This document shows positions 1-8,966 of a stretch of 64,000 nt of DNA, piece by piece. Within the stretch, counting starts at the first letter, position 1; every line of letters begins with the position of its first letter. The translations under genes were made by a program, and so were the position numbers. Below the pieces are notes generated by a model. That model did no database searches, was not told the DNA's origin, and saw only the letters and a list, made by a program, of their open reading frames with translations. Source of the stretch: an uncultured Paracoccaceae bacterium (GTDB lineage: Bacteria; Pseudomonadota; Alphaproteobacteria; Rhodobacterales; Rhodobacteraceae); assembly GCA_937927675.1 (NCBI GenBank), contig CALBSG010000005.1, positions 22,356-86,355 on the forward strand, written 5' to 3'.

Positions 1-1
1 C

Positions 2-2125
2 CTGCGTGAAATGGAAGATGAGGGGGGCCTGGAAAAGAAGGCCCGCCGCTTCCGCGAGCCGGGTGTCTTGCCGTCGGTGGCGGTCTTGCAGGTGCTGGCA
101 CCGGACAGCCAAGGCGATTTGTTCGCCGTACCCTTGGAAGAAGGTGTCGACAGCACGGTACGCGTGCTGATCGTGGCCCAAAAAGGTGATCCCGCCTTGG
201 GGGCCGGAGATCGCATTCTGGGCCGCCTGACGCCCGTAAAAGCCGAAAGCCACAGCTATGAGGCACGGCTCATCCGGCGGCTGGGGTCGAACCCGCTCAA
301 GGTTCTGGGGATTTACCGCGAAGGTCACGAAGGCGGCCGGATCGTGCCCATCGACAAAGGGCAAGACAAGGAATGGCGGGTGGCGCGCGACGCCGCGAAC
401 GGTGCGCGCGACGGCGAACTGGTTGAGGGCGAGGCGGTTGGCAATCGTCGTCTTGGGCTGCCGCAAGCGCGGATCGTGGCCCGGCTGGGCGATCCTTCGG
501 GCGCGCGGGCCGTCAGCCTGATCGCCATTCATCAGCATGGAATTCCCGACCAATTCCCCGATGCCGTGATTGCCGAGGCAGACAAGGCGGAAGCGGTTGG
601 CCTCAAGGGCCGCGAAGATCTGCGCGACCTGCCCTTGGTCACCATTGATCCCATCGACGCGCGCGACCGGGACGATGCGGTTTATGCCGAGGCCGATATC
701 GAACCGGGCAACCCCGGCGGCCATGTGATCTGGGTCGCGATTGCCGATGTGTCGCATTATGTCACGCCGGGATCCGCTCTGGATCGCGAAGCCCGGCGGC
801 GGGGCAACTCGACCTATTTCCCCGACCGGGTGGTGCCGATGCTGCCCGATATCCTGTCGGGCGATTTGTGCAGCTTACACGAACATGTTGACCGCGCCTG
901 CATGGCGGTGCGGATGCGAATTGATGCGCATGGCAACAAGCTGTCGCACCGCTTTACCCGTGGGCTGATGCGGTCGAAGGCATCGCTGCATTACGGGCAG
1001 GTGCAGGGGGCCATCGACGGACAGGCGGATGAAAAAACCGCCCCCCTGCTGGAGCCGGTCCTGAAACCGCTTTACGCCGCCTATGCCGCCTTGGTGCAGG
1101 CCCGGGCGGCGCGACAGCCCTTGGACCTTGATCTGCCCGAGCGCAAGATCGTGCTGGATGACAGCGGCAAGGTGACCTCGGTCGCCTTCTACGAGCGTTT
1201 TGACGCCCATAAGCTGATTGAGGAGATGATGATCCTCGCCAATGTCGCCGCGGCCGAGGAATTGATCGGACTGAAGCGTCCCCTGCTGTTCCGCGTGCAT
1301 GAGGAACCTTCGCCCCTCAAGCTGGAATCCCTGCGTGAGGTGGCTGAGGCTTCGGGTATGACGCTGGCCAAGGGGCAAGTGTTGAAGACCGCGCATCTCA
1401 ATCGGCTCTTGTCCCAAGCCGAGGGCACCGAGTTTGATGAGCTGATCAACCTGACGACGCTGCGCAGCATGACGCAGGCCTATTACAATGCCGAAAACTT
1501 TGGCCATTTCGGGCTGGCACTGCGCAACTATGCGCATTTCACCTCGCCCATCCGGCGCTATTCCGACCTGATCGTGCATCGCGCCCTGATTGCCGGACAT
1601 GGCTGGGGCAAAGATGGGCTGTCGGCTTGGGACGTCGAAAACCTTGATGAAACCGCCAAGCTGATTTCCGAAGCCGAGCGACGGTCGATGGCGGCTGAGC
1701 GCGACACCACGGATCGCTATCTGGCCGCGTTCTTGGCCGACCGGGTCGGCAGCACCTTTACCGGGCGGATTTCCGGGGTGCAGCGTTTTGGTCTGTTCGT
1801 GAAGTTGGATGAAACCGGGGCGGATGGGCTGGTTCCAATCCGGGCGGTCGGGCGCGAGTTTTTCCATTTTGACGATAGCAGCCAAACCCTGACAGGCGCC
1901 GATACCGGCATGACCATTGGGATCGGGCAGCGGGTCACGGTCAAACTGGCCGAAGCTATTCCCGTCACCGGTGGGCTGGTTCTGGAACTGCTGGAACTTG
2001 ACGGCGCGGGTCTTCCGGCCGGCAGATCCCGCAAGGGCGGGCGGTTCAACCCGCGCAAGCCTGCGGCAGCAAAGGCCAAGGCGTCAAAGCTGGCCCGCAA
2101 GATCGTGCGCAAACGGCGGGGCTGA
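2..2125 (+). CDS. rnr: Ribonuclease R, 5'-truncated by window edge
   Basis: A processive 3'-to-5' exoribonuclease of the RNB family that degrades structured RNA in the cytoplasm and serves rRNA and mRNA quality control. The window opens inside the gene: codons for L-R-E precede the first ATG at 11, and the family is usually 720-800 residues, so the true start lies upstream. Visible are the OB/cold-shock region, the RNB core with the acidic motif DPIDARDRDDAVY (about residue 213 counted from the ATG at 11), the TSPIRRYSDL motif, and a C-terminal S1 domain followed by a Lys/Arg-rich tail. The next gene starts 2 bp after the stop, so the two are probably cotranscribed. Confidence 0.95.
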   Translation: MREMEDEGGLEKKARRFREPGVLPSVAVLQVLAPDSQGDLFAVPLEEGVDSTVRVLIVAQKGDPALGAGDRILGRLTPVKAESHSYEARLIRRLGSNPLKVLGIYREGHEGGRIVPIDKGQDKEWRVARDAANGARDGELVEGEAVGNRRLGLPQARIVARLGDPSGARAVSLIAIHQHGIPDQFPDAVIAEADKAEAVGLKGREDLRDLPLVTIDPIDARDRDDAVYAEADIEPGNPGGHVIWVAIADVSHYVTPGSALDREARRRGNSTYFPDRVVPMLPDILSGDLCSLHEHVDRACMAVRMRIDAHGNKLSHRFTRGLMRSKASLHYGQVQGAIDGQADEKTAPLLEPVLKPLYAAYAALVQARAARQPLDLDLPERKIVLDDSGKVTSVAFYERFDAHKLIEEMMILANVAAAEELIGLKRPLLFRVHEEPSPLKLESLREVAEASGMTLAKGQVLKTAHLNRLLSQAEGTEFDELINLTTLRSMTQAYYNAENFGHFGLALRNYAHFTSPIRRYSDLIVHRALIAGHGWGKDGLSAWDVENLDETAKLISEAERRSMAAERDTTDRYLAAFLADRVGSTFTGRISGVQRFGLFVKLDETGADGLVPIRAVGREFFHFDDSSQTLTGADTGMTIGIGQRVTVKLAEAIPVTGGLVLELLELDGAGLPAGRSRKGGRFNPRKPAAAKAKASKLARKIVRKRRG

Positions 2126-2127
2126 CT

Positions 2128-3378
2128 GTGAACAAGGGGGCGCCGAGGTTTCTAGCCCTTGTGCTGGCTTTGGCCACCCCTGCCCATGCGGGCCCGCAAG
2201 ACACCGAAGCCGCCATGAGCGAAACCATCGGGGAGGCGATGTTGACCGAAGGAACCGGCACGCAAGACGGGCTTGACCAATGGCTGGCGACCTTTAGCGA
2301 CCGCGCTTTGGCGGCGGGTATTGCTTCGGGCACGCTAGAGGCATTGGCGGGTACGGAGTATCTGCCAAAGGTCGTCCATAATGATCGCCACCAGAATGAA
2401 TTCACCAAAACCATCTGGGATTATCTGGACAAGGCCGTGTCGGACGACCGCATCACCGGTGGTGTTGCGGCCCTGGAAAAGTACAATAACACCCTGACGC
2501 GGATCGAGACGACCTATGGCGTGGACGCTGAGATTGTCACCGCCATCTGGGGATTGGAAAGCGCCTATGGCGCGGTGCGGGGCGATTTGCCGACGCTGCA
2601 CGCCTTGGCAACGCTGGCCTATGACGGGCGGCGCGGCGCGTTTTTTGAGGGTGAGTTGATTGCCGCACTGAAGATCATTCAGGCGGGTGACGCCACGGTG
2701 GAAACCCTGCGCGGATCATGGGCCGGGGCGATGGGGCATACGCAGTTCATGCCATCGTCTTGGCATGCTTTTGCGGTGGATTTCACCGCTGATGGCAAGC
2801 GCGACATCTGGAGCGATGATCCGACCGATGCCTTGGCATCAACCGCCGCCTATCTGGCGGGCAAGGGATGGATCAAGGGCGCGCCATGGGGCGTGGAAAT
2901 CACCCTGCCGCCGGGCTTTAATTATGATCTGACGACCGAGCGGGTGAAAAAGCCCGTGTCGGAATGGCAGGCCATGGGGGTCAGGCTGGCCACGGGCGGC
3001 GATTTGCCGGATCATGGCGCGGCCTCGGTCCTGTTGCCCGGCGGGCATAAGGGCGCGGCGTTTCTGATTTTCCAAAACTTCCATGTGATCGAAAGCTATA
3101 ACACCGCCGACGCCTATGTGATCGCCGTGGGTCATCTGGCCGACCGGCTAAAGGGCGGCGGGCCGATCCTGTCGCCGTGGCCGCGCGAAGAACGCGCGCT
3201 GTCCTTTGATGAGCGGGTCGCCCTGCAAAAAAGGCTGACAGCGGCGGGGTTTGACACCGGAGGCGTCGACGCCAAGATGGGGCCAAAGACAGTGGCCGCG
3301 CTGAAAGCGTTTCAAAAGGCCAAAGGGCTGGTCCCTGATGGCTTCCCCACACTGTCGGTGCTGCGCGCGCTAGAGTAA
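2128..3378 (+). CDS. MltB-family lytic murein transglycosylase
   Basis: A peptidoglycan-cleaving lytic transglycosylase of the periplasm. It begins with GTG 2 bp after the rnr stop, and residues 1-21 form a Sec signal peptide ending AHA. The catalytic SLT_2/MltB domain spans about residues 45-335, with the presumed catalytic Glu144 in IWGLESAYG and the family motif GAMGHTQFMPSSW. Residues about 355-416 are a C-terminal peptidoglycan-binding (PG_binding_1) domain (motif GVDAKMGPKTVAALKAFQ). The 416-residue length fits the periplasmic form, with no lipobox seen. The GTG start rests on position and the signal peptide; no strong Shine-Dalgarno is visible inside rnr. Confidence 0.92.
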   Translation: MNKGAPRFLALVLALATPAHAGPQDTEAAMSETIGEAMLTEGTGTQDGLDQWLATFSDRALAAGIASGTLEALAGTEYLPKVVHNDRHQNEFTKTIWDYLDKAVSDDRITGGVAALEKYNNTLTRIETTYGVDAEIVTAIWGLESAYGAVRGDLPTLHALATLAYDGRRGAFFEGELIAALKIIQAGDATVETLRGSWAGAMGHTQFMPSSWHAFAVDFTADGKRDIWSDDPTDALASTAAYLAGKGWIKGAPWGVEITLPPGFNYDLTTERVKKPVSEWQAMGVRLATGGDLPDHGAASVLLPGGHKGAAFLIFQNFHVIESYNTADAYVIAVGHLADRLKGGGPILSPWPREERALSFDERVALQKRLTAAGFDTGGVDAKMGPKTVAALKAFQKAKGLVPDGFPTLSVLRALE

Positions 3379-3488
3379 AAACTCTGTGACCAGCGGAATC
3401 TCAGACCAAAGTCCATATCGCATGGTCAAAGCTTGCCAGTAGGCTTTGACATAGAATCCATTCATCGACCCAGACCATGGAGAGCCAG

Positions 3489-3929
3489 ATGAAAACCTTT
3501 GCCAAAACGCTTTTGATCGGCGTGCTTCTGACCACCGGCGCCGTTTACGCCGAAACCGAGGCCACCACGCCAGAGGTGAAGGCACGTCAGGAGTTGATGA
3601 AATCCTTTGGCGGTGCAGCCAAGACACTGGGTGGCATGGCCTCGGGCGAGATGGCCTATGATGCCGCCGCTGCAGAAGCCGCGAAACAGACCCTTGTGAC
3701 GGGGGCCGCCGAGATCGAGGCCAAGTTCACCGCCAATGTCGAAGACGCAGGATCTGAAGCCAAGCCCGAGGTTTGGACCGGCTGGGATGCATTCCTTGCC
3801 AAGGCCAAAGGGCTGGGCGATGCGGCCACCGGGCTGGATGTTGCCTCGGCTGAAACGATCGGCGCGGGGATGAAGAACATCGGCGGGGCATGCAAGGCCT
3901 GCCACACCGACTATCGCGTGGCGGATTGA
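3489..3929 (+). CDS. cycP: Cytochrome c' (class II c-type cytochrome)
   Basis: A small periplasmic class II cytochrome c, a four-helix bundle with heme attached near the C-terminus. Known members bind NO and protect denitrifying bacteria against nitrosative stress. From the chosen start the protein has 146 residues: a signal peptide to about residue 21 (ending VYA) and the heme motif CKACH (Cys135, Cys138, His139) eight residues from the end, the expected class II position. The ATG at 3489 is preferred to the in-frame ATG at 3477 because GGAGAG lies just before it and the signal peptide then starts MKTFAK. A terminator follows 27 bp downstream, so it is probably monocistronic. A link with the nos cluster in this window is plausible but inferred. 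Confidence 0.9.
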   Translation: MKTFAKTLLIGVLLTTGAVYAETEATTPEVKARQELMKSFGGAAKTLGGMASGEMAYDAAAAEAAKQTLVTGAAEIEAKFTANVEDAGSEAKPEVWTGWDAFLAKAKGLGDAATGLDVASAETIGAGMKNIGGACKACHTDYRVAD

Positions 3930-3956
3930 AACAGAGTTCAATGGTGCAAGGTTATC

Positions 3957-3982
3957 CCCCGGCGTCACCGCCGGGGTTTTTT
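3957..3982 (+). terminator. Rho-independent terminator after cytochrome c'
   Basis: An 8-bp perfect GC stem (CCCCGGCG / CGCCGGGG) with a TCAC loop is followed by six T residues on the + strand. It closes the cytochrome c' transcription unit and separates it from the convergent I78 genes. Confidence 0.9.
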
Positions 3983-3985
3983 GTT

Positions 3986-4243
3986 TCAGCCACAGGCCAC
4001 GCGGAAAATCGTGCCGGCCTCATCGATTTCGATGTTCAGGCGATCCTCACGGTAGTCCATGGTCACGGCCATGCCGGGATGAGTGATCCGCACCGGGCTG
4101 CCAAATTTCATGTTCTGCAAAACCGTTTCGGACTGACCGACCAGATCTTGCAAGGCGGGCGCGCCGCAGGTTCCGGCGGTTGGGACCGTCTCATCGACGC
4201 AGGCCGCAAAGGCAAAGGGCAACAACAGGGCAAAGCGGCGCAT
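3986..4243 (-). CDS. I78-family peptidase inhibitor, small lipoprotein
   Basis: An 85-residue protein with a short signal sequence and a likely lipobox (FAFAAC, Cys15), then the compact inhibitor I78 fold, recognised by C-G-A-P-A-L-Q-D-L-V-G, the ITHPGMAVTMDYREDRLNIEID core and a terminal ACG. The family comprises small bacterial inhibitors of secreted serine peptidases; the target is unknown. The start is backed by AAAGGAG eight bases upstream. It lies 12 bp downstream of a second I78 gene on the same strand, so the two are likely cotranscribed and arose by tandem duplication. Confidence 0.85.
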   Translation of the reverse strand: MRRFALLLPFAFAACVDETVPTAGTCGAPALQDLVGQSETVLQNMKFGSPVRITHPGMAVTMDYREDRLNIEIDEAGTIFRVACG

Positions 4244-4255
4244 CAGTAGGCTCCT

Positions 4256-4552
4256 TTAACCACACATCAGCCGCAGGATGCGGCCGGTCACATCAACCTC
4301 GGCGTTCAGGCGCGCGGGGATCACCTCATGTGTAATCTCTTGCCCCGGCCAAAGCACGCGCAGCGGGCCGATCAGGCGGAAATCGGCCAGTTGGGCCATC
4401 GGCGCGCCTCGCAGATCCGGCAGCGCCGCCAATCCGCAACGGTCGGGCTGGGGCGGCAACATGTCGTCCACCGGGCCCATGCGCATTTGCCCCGCCAACG
4501 GGAAACATCCCGCCAGCACGCCGATCACCAGACCGAGTGCGATCAGCCGCAT
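4256..4552 (-). CDS. I78-family peptidase inhibitor lipoprotein, upstream copy
   Basis: A 98-residue paralogue of the downstream gene with the same layout: signal peptide, probable lipobox (VLAGC, Cys16), a linker, then CGLAALPDLRG, a core PGQEITHEVIPARLNAEVD, and the terminal MCG. It is more diverged in the reactive region (LRVLWPG rather than VRITHPG), so the two copies may inhibit different peptidases, probably at the outer membrane or in the periplasm. No strong Shine-Dalgarno was seen before the ATG, so the start is less certain than for its partner. Confidence 0.75.
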   Translation of the reverse strand: MRLIALGLVIGVLAGCFPLAGQMRMGPVDDMLPPQPDRCGLAALPDLRGAPMAQLADFRLIGPLRVLWPGQEITHEVIPARLNAEVDVTGRILRLMCG

Positions 4553-4752
4553 GACAGCCGATCAGCCCGCCACACAGCATCGACATCGAGATCATCGACC
4601 CACATCAATTGCGGTTTACACGTGCGAGCCGAAAGGCCTTGAAACCGGCCGAAAATCGGGAGAATTGCCTTCATCAAATGTCGTTTCCTGCGTTGCAATT
4701 TCAACCGTTCTGGCACAGCCTGCGCGCGTTGATAAGGGGGAGGAATTCCATA

Positions 4753-5889
4753 ATGCGCACCCGTGCCGCCGTTGCCGTTGCTGCTGGCCAGCCTTTGCAG
4801 ATCATGGAGGTCAATCTTGATGACCCCAAGGAAGGCGAGGTTCTGATTGAGATTAAGGCCACCGGAATTTGCCACACCGACGAATTCACCCTGTCGGGTG
4901 CCGACCCTGAAGGGATTTTCCCCTCGATCCTTGGCCATGAAGGTGCGGGCGTCGTGGTGAAATGCGGCCCCGGCGTGAAATCGCTGAAGCCGGGCGATCA
5001 TGTGATCCCGCTTTACACCCCGGAATGCCGCGAATGCCCGTCCTGCCTGTCGCGCAAGACGAACCTCTGCACCGCGATCCGCGCCACCCAAGGCCAAGGC
5101 CTCATGCCCGATGGCACCACGCGCTTTTCGATGCTGGATGGCACCCCGATCTATCACTACATGGGTTGCTCGACCTTTGCTCAGCACACCGTCATGCCGG
5201 AAATCGCGCTGGCCAAGGTGCGGGAAGACGCGCCCTTCGACAAGATCTGCTATATCGGCTGTGGCGTCACCACCGGCATCGGTGCGGTTCTGAACACCGC
5301 CAAGGTCGAGCATGACGCAACCGCCGTGGTCTTCGGTCTGGGCGGCATTGGTCTGAACGTCATTCAGGGCCTGAAAATGGCCGGGGCGCGGATGATCATC
5401 GGCGTTGATCTGAACGACGACAAGGAAGAATGGGGCCGCAAGTTCGGCATGACCCACTTCATCAACCCGAAGAAACTGGCCGAAGGCACGAGCGTGGTGC
5501 AGGCGATAGTTGACCTGACCAAGACGCCTTTCGACAAGATCGGCGGCGCGGATTATTCGTTTGACTGCACCGGCAACGTCAAGGTGATGCGCGACGCGCT
5601 GGAATGCACGCACCGTGGCTGGGGCCAGTCGATCATCATCGGTGTGGCACCCGCAGGGGCCACCATCGAAACACGGCCCTTCCAGCTGGTCACAGGCCGG
5701 GTTTGGAAAGGCACCGCATTCGGCGGCGCGCGTGGTCGGACGGATGTGCCGACGATCGTCGATTGGTACATGGACGGCAAAATCGAGATCGACTCGATGA
5801 TCACCCACATCCTGCCGCTGGAACGTATCAACGAAGGCTTCGATCTGATGCACGCCGGCAAGTCAATCCGCGCGGTCGTGGTCTACTGA
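4753..5889 (+). CDS. adhC: S-(hydroxymethyl)glutathione dehydrogenase / class III alcohol dehydrogenase
   Basis: The zinc- and NAD-dependent medium-chain dehydrogenase that oxidises S-hydroxymethylglutathione in glutathione-dependent formaldehyde detoxification; members also reduce S-nitrosoglutathione. From the ATG at 4753 (preceded by GGGGGAGGAA) it has 378 residues, the usual length. Catalytic-zinc ligands Cys40 and His62 (GICHTDEF, ILGHEGAG) and the structural zinc cysteines 92, 95, 98 and 106 are present, with the Rossmann motif GLGGIGLNV. The frame is open 48 codons further upstream, but that extension is not family-like. No S-formylglutathione hydrolase gene is adjacent. A shared terminator separates it from convergent rlmN. 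Confidence 0.96.
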   Translation: MRTRAAVAVAAGQPLQIMEVNLDDPKEGEVLIEIKATGICHTDEFTLSGADPEGIFPSILGHEGAGVVVKCGPGVKSLKPGDHVIPLYTPECRECPSCLSRKTNLCTAIRATQGQGLMPDGTTRFSMLDGTPIYHYMGCSTFAQHTVMPEIALAKVREDAPFDKICYIGCGVTTGIGAVLNTAKVEHDATAVVFGLGGIGLNVIQGLKMAGARMIIGVDLNDDKEEWGRKFGMTHFINPKKLAEGTSVVQAIVDLTKTPFDKIGGADYSFDCTGNVKVMRDALECTHRGWGQSIIIGVAPAGATIETRPFQLVTGRVWKGTAFGGARGRTDVPTIVDWYMDGKIEIDSMITHILPLERINEGFDLMHAGKSIRAVVVY

Positions 5890-5908
5890 GACCTCAGAAC
5901 GAACAAAC

Positions 5909-5945
5909 AAAAAGGCCTGTGGGAAACCCCGCAGGCCTTTTTGTT
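5909..5945. terminator. Bidirectional terminator between adhC and rlmN
   Basis: A long hairpin (AAAAGGCCTG...CAGGCCTTTT, extended by a G-T pair and GGG/CCC, with an AAA loop) is flanked by A-rich sequence on the left and T-rich sequence on the right. It can therefore stop transcription of both convergent genes. Confidence 0.88.
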
Positions 5946-7130
5946 TTAACCGGCCTTCGTCTCGGCCTCGATCTGCGCCTTTGACTTGCGCGACCGTTCG
6001 GTGGCCGATTTCAACTGGCCGCAAGCCGCCATGATATCCTCGCCGCGCGGGGTGCGGATGGGGGTGGCATAACCGGCCTTATAGATGATGTCGGCAAAGG
6101 CGTGGATGCGGTTGCCGGACGACCGTTTATAGGGCGCCCCGGGCCATTCGTTGAACGGGATCAGGTTCACCTTGGCCGGGATGCCTTCCAGCAGCTTCAC
6201 CAGACGGTGCGCGTCTTCCTTGGTGTCATTCACGCCGTCCAGCATGACATATTCAAAGGTGATCCGTTCCGAATTTGACAGGTTCGGATAGTCTTTCAGT
6301 GCCGCCAGCAGGGTTTCGATGTTCCACCGCTTGTTGATCGGCACCAGAACGTCGCGCACCTCATCGGTGGTCGCGTGGAAGCTGACAGCCAGCAGGCAGC
6401 CAATCTCCGTCGCGGTGCGGGCGATTTCTGGCACAACGCCGCTGGTCGACAGCGTGATGCGGCGACGGCCAAGGGCGATGCCCTCATTGTCCATCACCAC
6501 CTTCATCGCGTCACGGACGTTTTCAAAATTATAAAGCGGTTCGCCCATGCCCATCAGGACGATGTTCGACACCAGCCGCACTTCTTCTTTCGGCGCGCCC
6601 GGCACCGGCCATTCGTTCAGGTCATCACGGGCCAGCATCACCTGCCCGACAATTTCCGCTGCGGTCAGGTTACGCACCAGTTTCTGCGTGCCGGTGTGGC
6701 AGAAGGAACAGGTCAGCGTGCAGCCGACTTGGGACGAGATGCACAGCGTGCCACGGTCAGTTTCGGGGATATAGACCACCTCCACCTCATGCCCGCCGGC
6801 GATGCGGACCAGATATTTCCGCGTGCCATCTTCGGAAATCAGGCGGGTGACAACCTCAGGCACCTCCAGCACAAAGTTATCGGCCAGCAGCGCGCGATAA
6901 TCCTTGGCAAGGTTGGTCATGCGGTCAAACTCGCGCACGCCCCAATGGTAGACCCATTGCCAAACCTGCCCCACCCGCATCTTGGCCTGCTTTTCCGGCG
7001 TGCCAGCCGCGATCAGCGCCGCGCGCATCTGGTCGCGGGTCATGCCCACCAGATTGGCTTTGCCGCCCTCGGGCAGCTTGCGCGGCAGGGTCATAACATC
7101 TTGGGTGATCGGGGTGGTGGCGTCGGTCAT
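5946..7130 (-). CDS. rlmN: 23S rRNA/tRNA adenine C2-methyltransferase RlmN
   Basis: A radical-SAM enzyme that methylates C2 of A2503 in 23S rRNA and A37 in some tRNAs, supporting translational fidelity. The 394-residue protein carries the radical-SAM cluster motif CTLTCSFC (Cys137, Cys141, Cys144), the GMGEPL motif, and the C-terminal EDIMAACGQLK with the second conserved cysteine that forms the methyl-transfer intermediate. Family length and motif order are intact. It faces adhC across a shared terminator and lies about 100 bp downstream of the IalB-type gene, which has its own terminator. Confidence 0.96.
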   Translation of the reverse strand: MTDATTPITQDVMTLPRKLPEGGKANLVGMTRDQMRAALIAAGTPEKQAKMRVGQVWQWVYHWGVREFDRMTNLAKDYRALLADNFVLEVPEVVTRLISEDGTRKYLVRIAGGHEVEVVYIPETDRGTLCISSQVGCTLTCSFCHTGTQKLVRNLTAAEIVGQVMLARDDLNEWPVPGAPKEEVRLVSNIVLMGMGEPLYNFENVRDAMKVVMDNEGIALGRRRITLSTSGVVPEIARTATEIGCLLAVSFHATTDEVRDVLVPINKRWNIETLLAALKDYPNLSNSERITFEYVMLDGVNDTKEDAHRLVKLLEGIPAKVNLIPFNEWPGAPYKRSSGNRIHAFADIIYKAGYATPIRTPRGEDIMAACGQLKSATERSRKSKAQIEAETKAG

Positions 7131-7177
7131 GGCAGAATCCGGGTTGGGCAGCTTTGGGCATATAGGGCATCTGGCCC

Positions 7178-7212
7178 AAAAACAAAAGCGCCCCGACCTT
7201 GCGGCGGGGCGC
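7178..7212 (-). terminator. Rho-independent terminator of the IalB-family gene
   Basis: An 8-bp stem GCGCCCCG/CGGGGCGC (7188-7195 with 7205-7212) is followed on the minus strand by a T-rich run (A-rich on + at 7178-7187). It lies just past the stop of the IalB-type gene and before the rlmN start. Confidence 0.85.
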
Positions 7213-7233
7213 CTGATGGAAATGCCAGAAAAA

Positions 7234-7752
7234 TTAGCCGCAGCGCTTGGCGGCGTCTTCCATCGCAGCGGTGAACCCGCGCAAGGAGAACGTGTCTTTG
7301 GTCTGGGTGCCTTTGCCTGATTTCGCGGTCAGCACAGCCGTGGTGCCTTTTTTCAAGGCCGACAAGATCGCCGCATCGTCATCCTTGGTGCCCGGCCAAG
7401 CCCATTCGCCATCGGTGATCAGGTCATAGGTCGTGCCATCGACATCCAGCTTGACGGTAGAACCGCCCGCAAACGGATAGCCGCCCGCAAAGGAAATCTC
7501 GCCCGAGGCACTGGGACGGAAGGTGACAAACAACAAAATGTCGCCGCGTCGCACCTGAACCGGGTTGCCGTCCTTGGTGTTGACGGTTTCCTTGGGGCTG
7601 GACACGCCCCAGCACTCTTTCGGGCTTTCTTCGACAAAGACGCTCCAATCGGTCATCGTCGCCACAACGTTGCTCGACTCTTGCGCCTGAAGCGCGGTCG
7701 CGCCCAATGCAAGGGTCATCCCCAGAAGGGTGCGGGTCATCCAGCTTGCCAT
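7234..7752 (-). CDS. Invasion-associated locus B (IalB) family periplasmic protein
   Basis: A 172-residue secreted protein. It has a signal peptide (MASWMTRTLLG to LQA), then a beta-rich domain of the IalB family with W-S-V-F-V near the start and the typical LLFVTFRP strand. The best-known member (Bartonella) is linked to erythrocyte invasion, but environmental alphaproteobacteria carry several copies of unknown function, so no virulence role is implied. The frame is open far upstream, but the ATG at 7752 is chosen because it starts the signal peptide and follows GGAGGC. It is probably monocistronic, with its own terminator. Confidence 0.85.
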   Translation of the reverse strand: MASWMTRTLLGMTLALGATALQAQESSNVVATMTDWSVFVEESPKECWGVSSPKETVNTKDGNPVQVRRGDILLFVTFRPSASGEISFAGGYPFAGGSTVKLDVDGTTYDLITDGEWAWPGTKDDDAAILSALKKGTTAVLTAKSGKGTQTKDTFSLRGFTAAMEDAAKRCG

Positions 7753-7922
7753 GTCAACAGCCTCCAAGCTGCGGTTGCCTCTGCCCTGCCAAGCCCGCTT
7801 TATGATGCGGTTTTTCCTGTGGCGTAGGGCCATTTCACTCGATATCCCATTCATTACCGAAAATGACCAATCCGCGAAAGCCCCTTGGGCATAAAATCGC
7901 GCATCCGTGACGGGAGAAGACG

Positions 7923-8915
7923 ATGGCTGAAGCGGCTGAGATGGTAGAACTGTGGCGTGGCGGGCTTTTGGAAAGCACACATCGCGGCCATGCAGTTTTA
8001 TGCGATGAAACCGGGCAGATTGTTGAGGCTTGGGGCGATCCGGGCCGCGTGGTCTTCCCGCGCTCATCCTGCAAGATGTTGCAGGCGCTGCCCTTGGTCG
8101 AAAGCGGGGCCGCCGATGCTTTTGGCCTGACCGAGGCGCATCTGGCCTTGTCCTGCGCCAGCCATCAGGGGGCCGCGCTGCATGTGAACATGGCGCGCGA
8201 CTGGTTGGCGGGACTGGGCCTTGGCGAGCCTGATCTACGCTGCGGATCGCACGAGCCCTATGACCGGGCCGAACGCGACCGGCTGATCTGCGACCACGAA
8301 GGGCCGTGCCAACTGCACAACAACTGCTCGGGCAAACATTCGGGGTTTTTGACGACGACAAAGCACCTGAAAGCCGGTCCGGAATATGTGGAACTGGACC
8401 ATCCCTTGCAAAAGGCAATCCGCGCCGCGACCGAGGAGGTGACGGGTGAAACCGCGGCCGGATACGGCATCGACGGCTGTTCCGCACCGAATTTCGCGAT
8501 GTCCATCGCCGGTCTTGCACGCGGGATGGCGAAATTTGCGGCAACCGACGGCAGCGGCACGCGCGGCCGGGCCATGCAACGTTTGACGCGGGCCATGGCG
8601 ACCTACCCAGAACTGGTCGCAGGCGAGGGCCGTGCCTGCACAGAGTTGATGCGGGCGATGGGCGGTCGGGTGTCGATCAAGACGGGGGCCGAGGCGGTGT
8701 TTGTGGCCATCATCCCGGAAAAGAAACTGGGATTGGCGCTGAAGATCGAAGACGGCAATTCGCGTGCCTCTGAGGCGGCTTTGGTCGGAATTCTGACCCG
8801 CCTTGGCGTGCTGGATATCGCGCATCCGATGGCGCAAAAACGGCTTCCAGCACCGCAAACCAATTGCCGAGGCCTGACCGTCGGCGAGTTGCGGCTGTCA
8901 GAAGGGTTCCTTTAA
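7923..8915 (+). CDS. Rhizobial-type (class 3) L-asparaginase
   Basis: A cytoplasmic enzyme hydrolysing L-asparagine to aspartate and ammonia, of the asparaginase II family (PF06089) typified by Rhizobium etli ReAV/AnsA, unrelated to the E. coli enzymes. The active-site set is visible at matching positions: Ser48 and Lys51 in RSSCK, Ser80 in CASHQ, and Cys135 and Lys138 in NNCSGKHSGF, with Asp184 and Cys186 in IDGCSAP for the metal site. The 330 residues are full length. The start is supported by GGGAGAAGACG just upstream. The next gene, DUF2794, is close and may be cotranscribed. Confidence 0.9.
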   Translation: MAEAAEMVELWRGGLLESTHRGHAVLCDETGQIVEAWGDPGRVVFPRSSCKMLQALPLVESGAADAFGLTEAHLALSCASHQGAALHVNMARDWLAGLGLGEPDLRCGSHEPYDRAERDRLICDHEGPCQLHNNCSGKHSGFLTTTKHLKAGPEYVELDHPLQKAIRAATEEVTGETAAGYGIDGCSAPNFAMSIAGLARGMAKFAATDGSGTRGRAMQRLTRAMATYPELVAGEGRACTELMRAMGGRVSIKTGAEAVFVAIIPEKKLGLALKIEDGNSRASEAALVGILTRLGVLDIAHPMAQKRLPAPQTNCRGLTVGELRLSEGFL

Positions 8916-8966
8916 CCCGCCCCACGACGGGCTTGATTCATGACATATCTGCGATACAGTTTTGTC

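Noticed and set aside
4543..5853. 436-codon minus-strand open frame
   Set aside because: Antisense of adhC, no recognisable product and no ribosome site.
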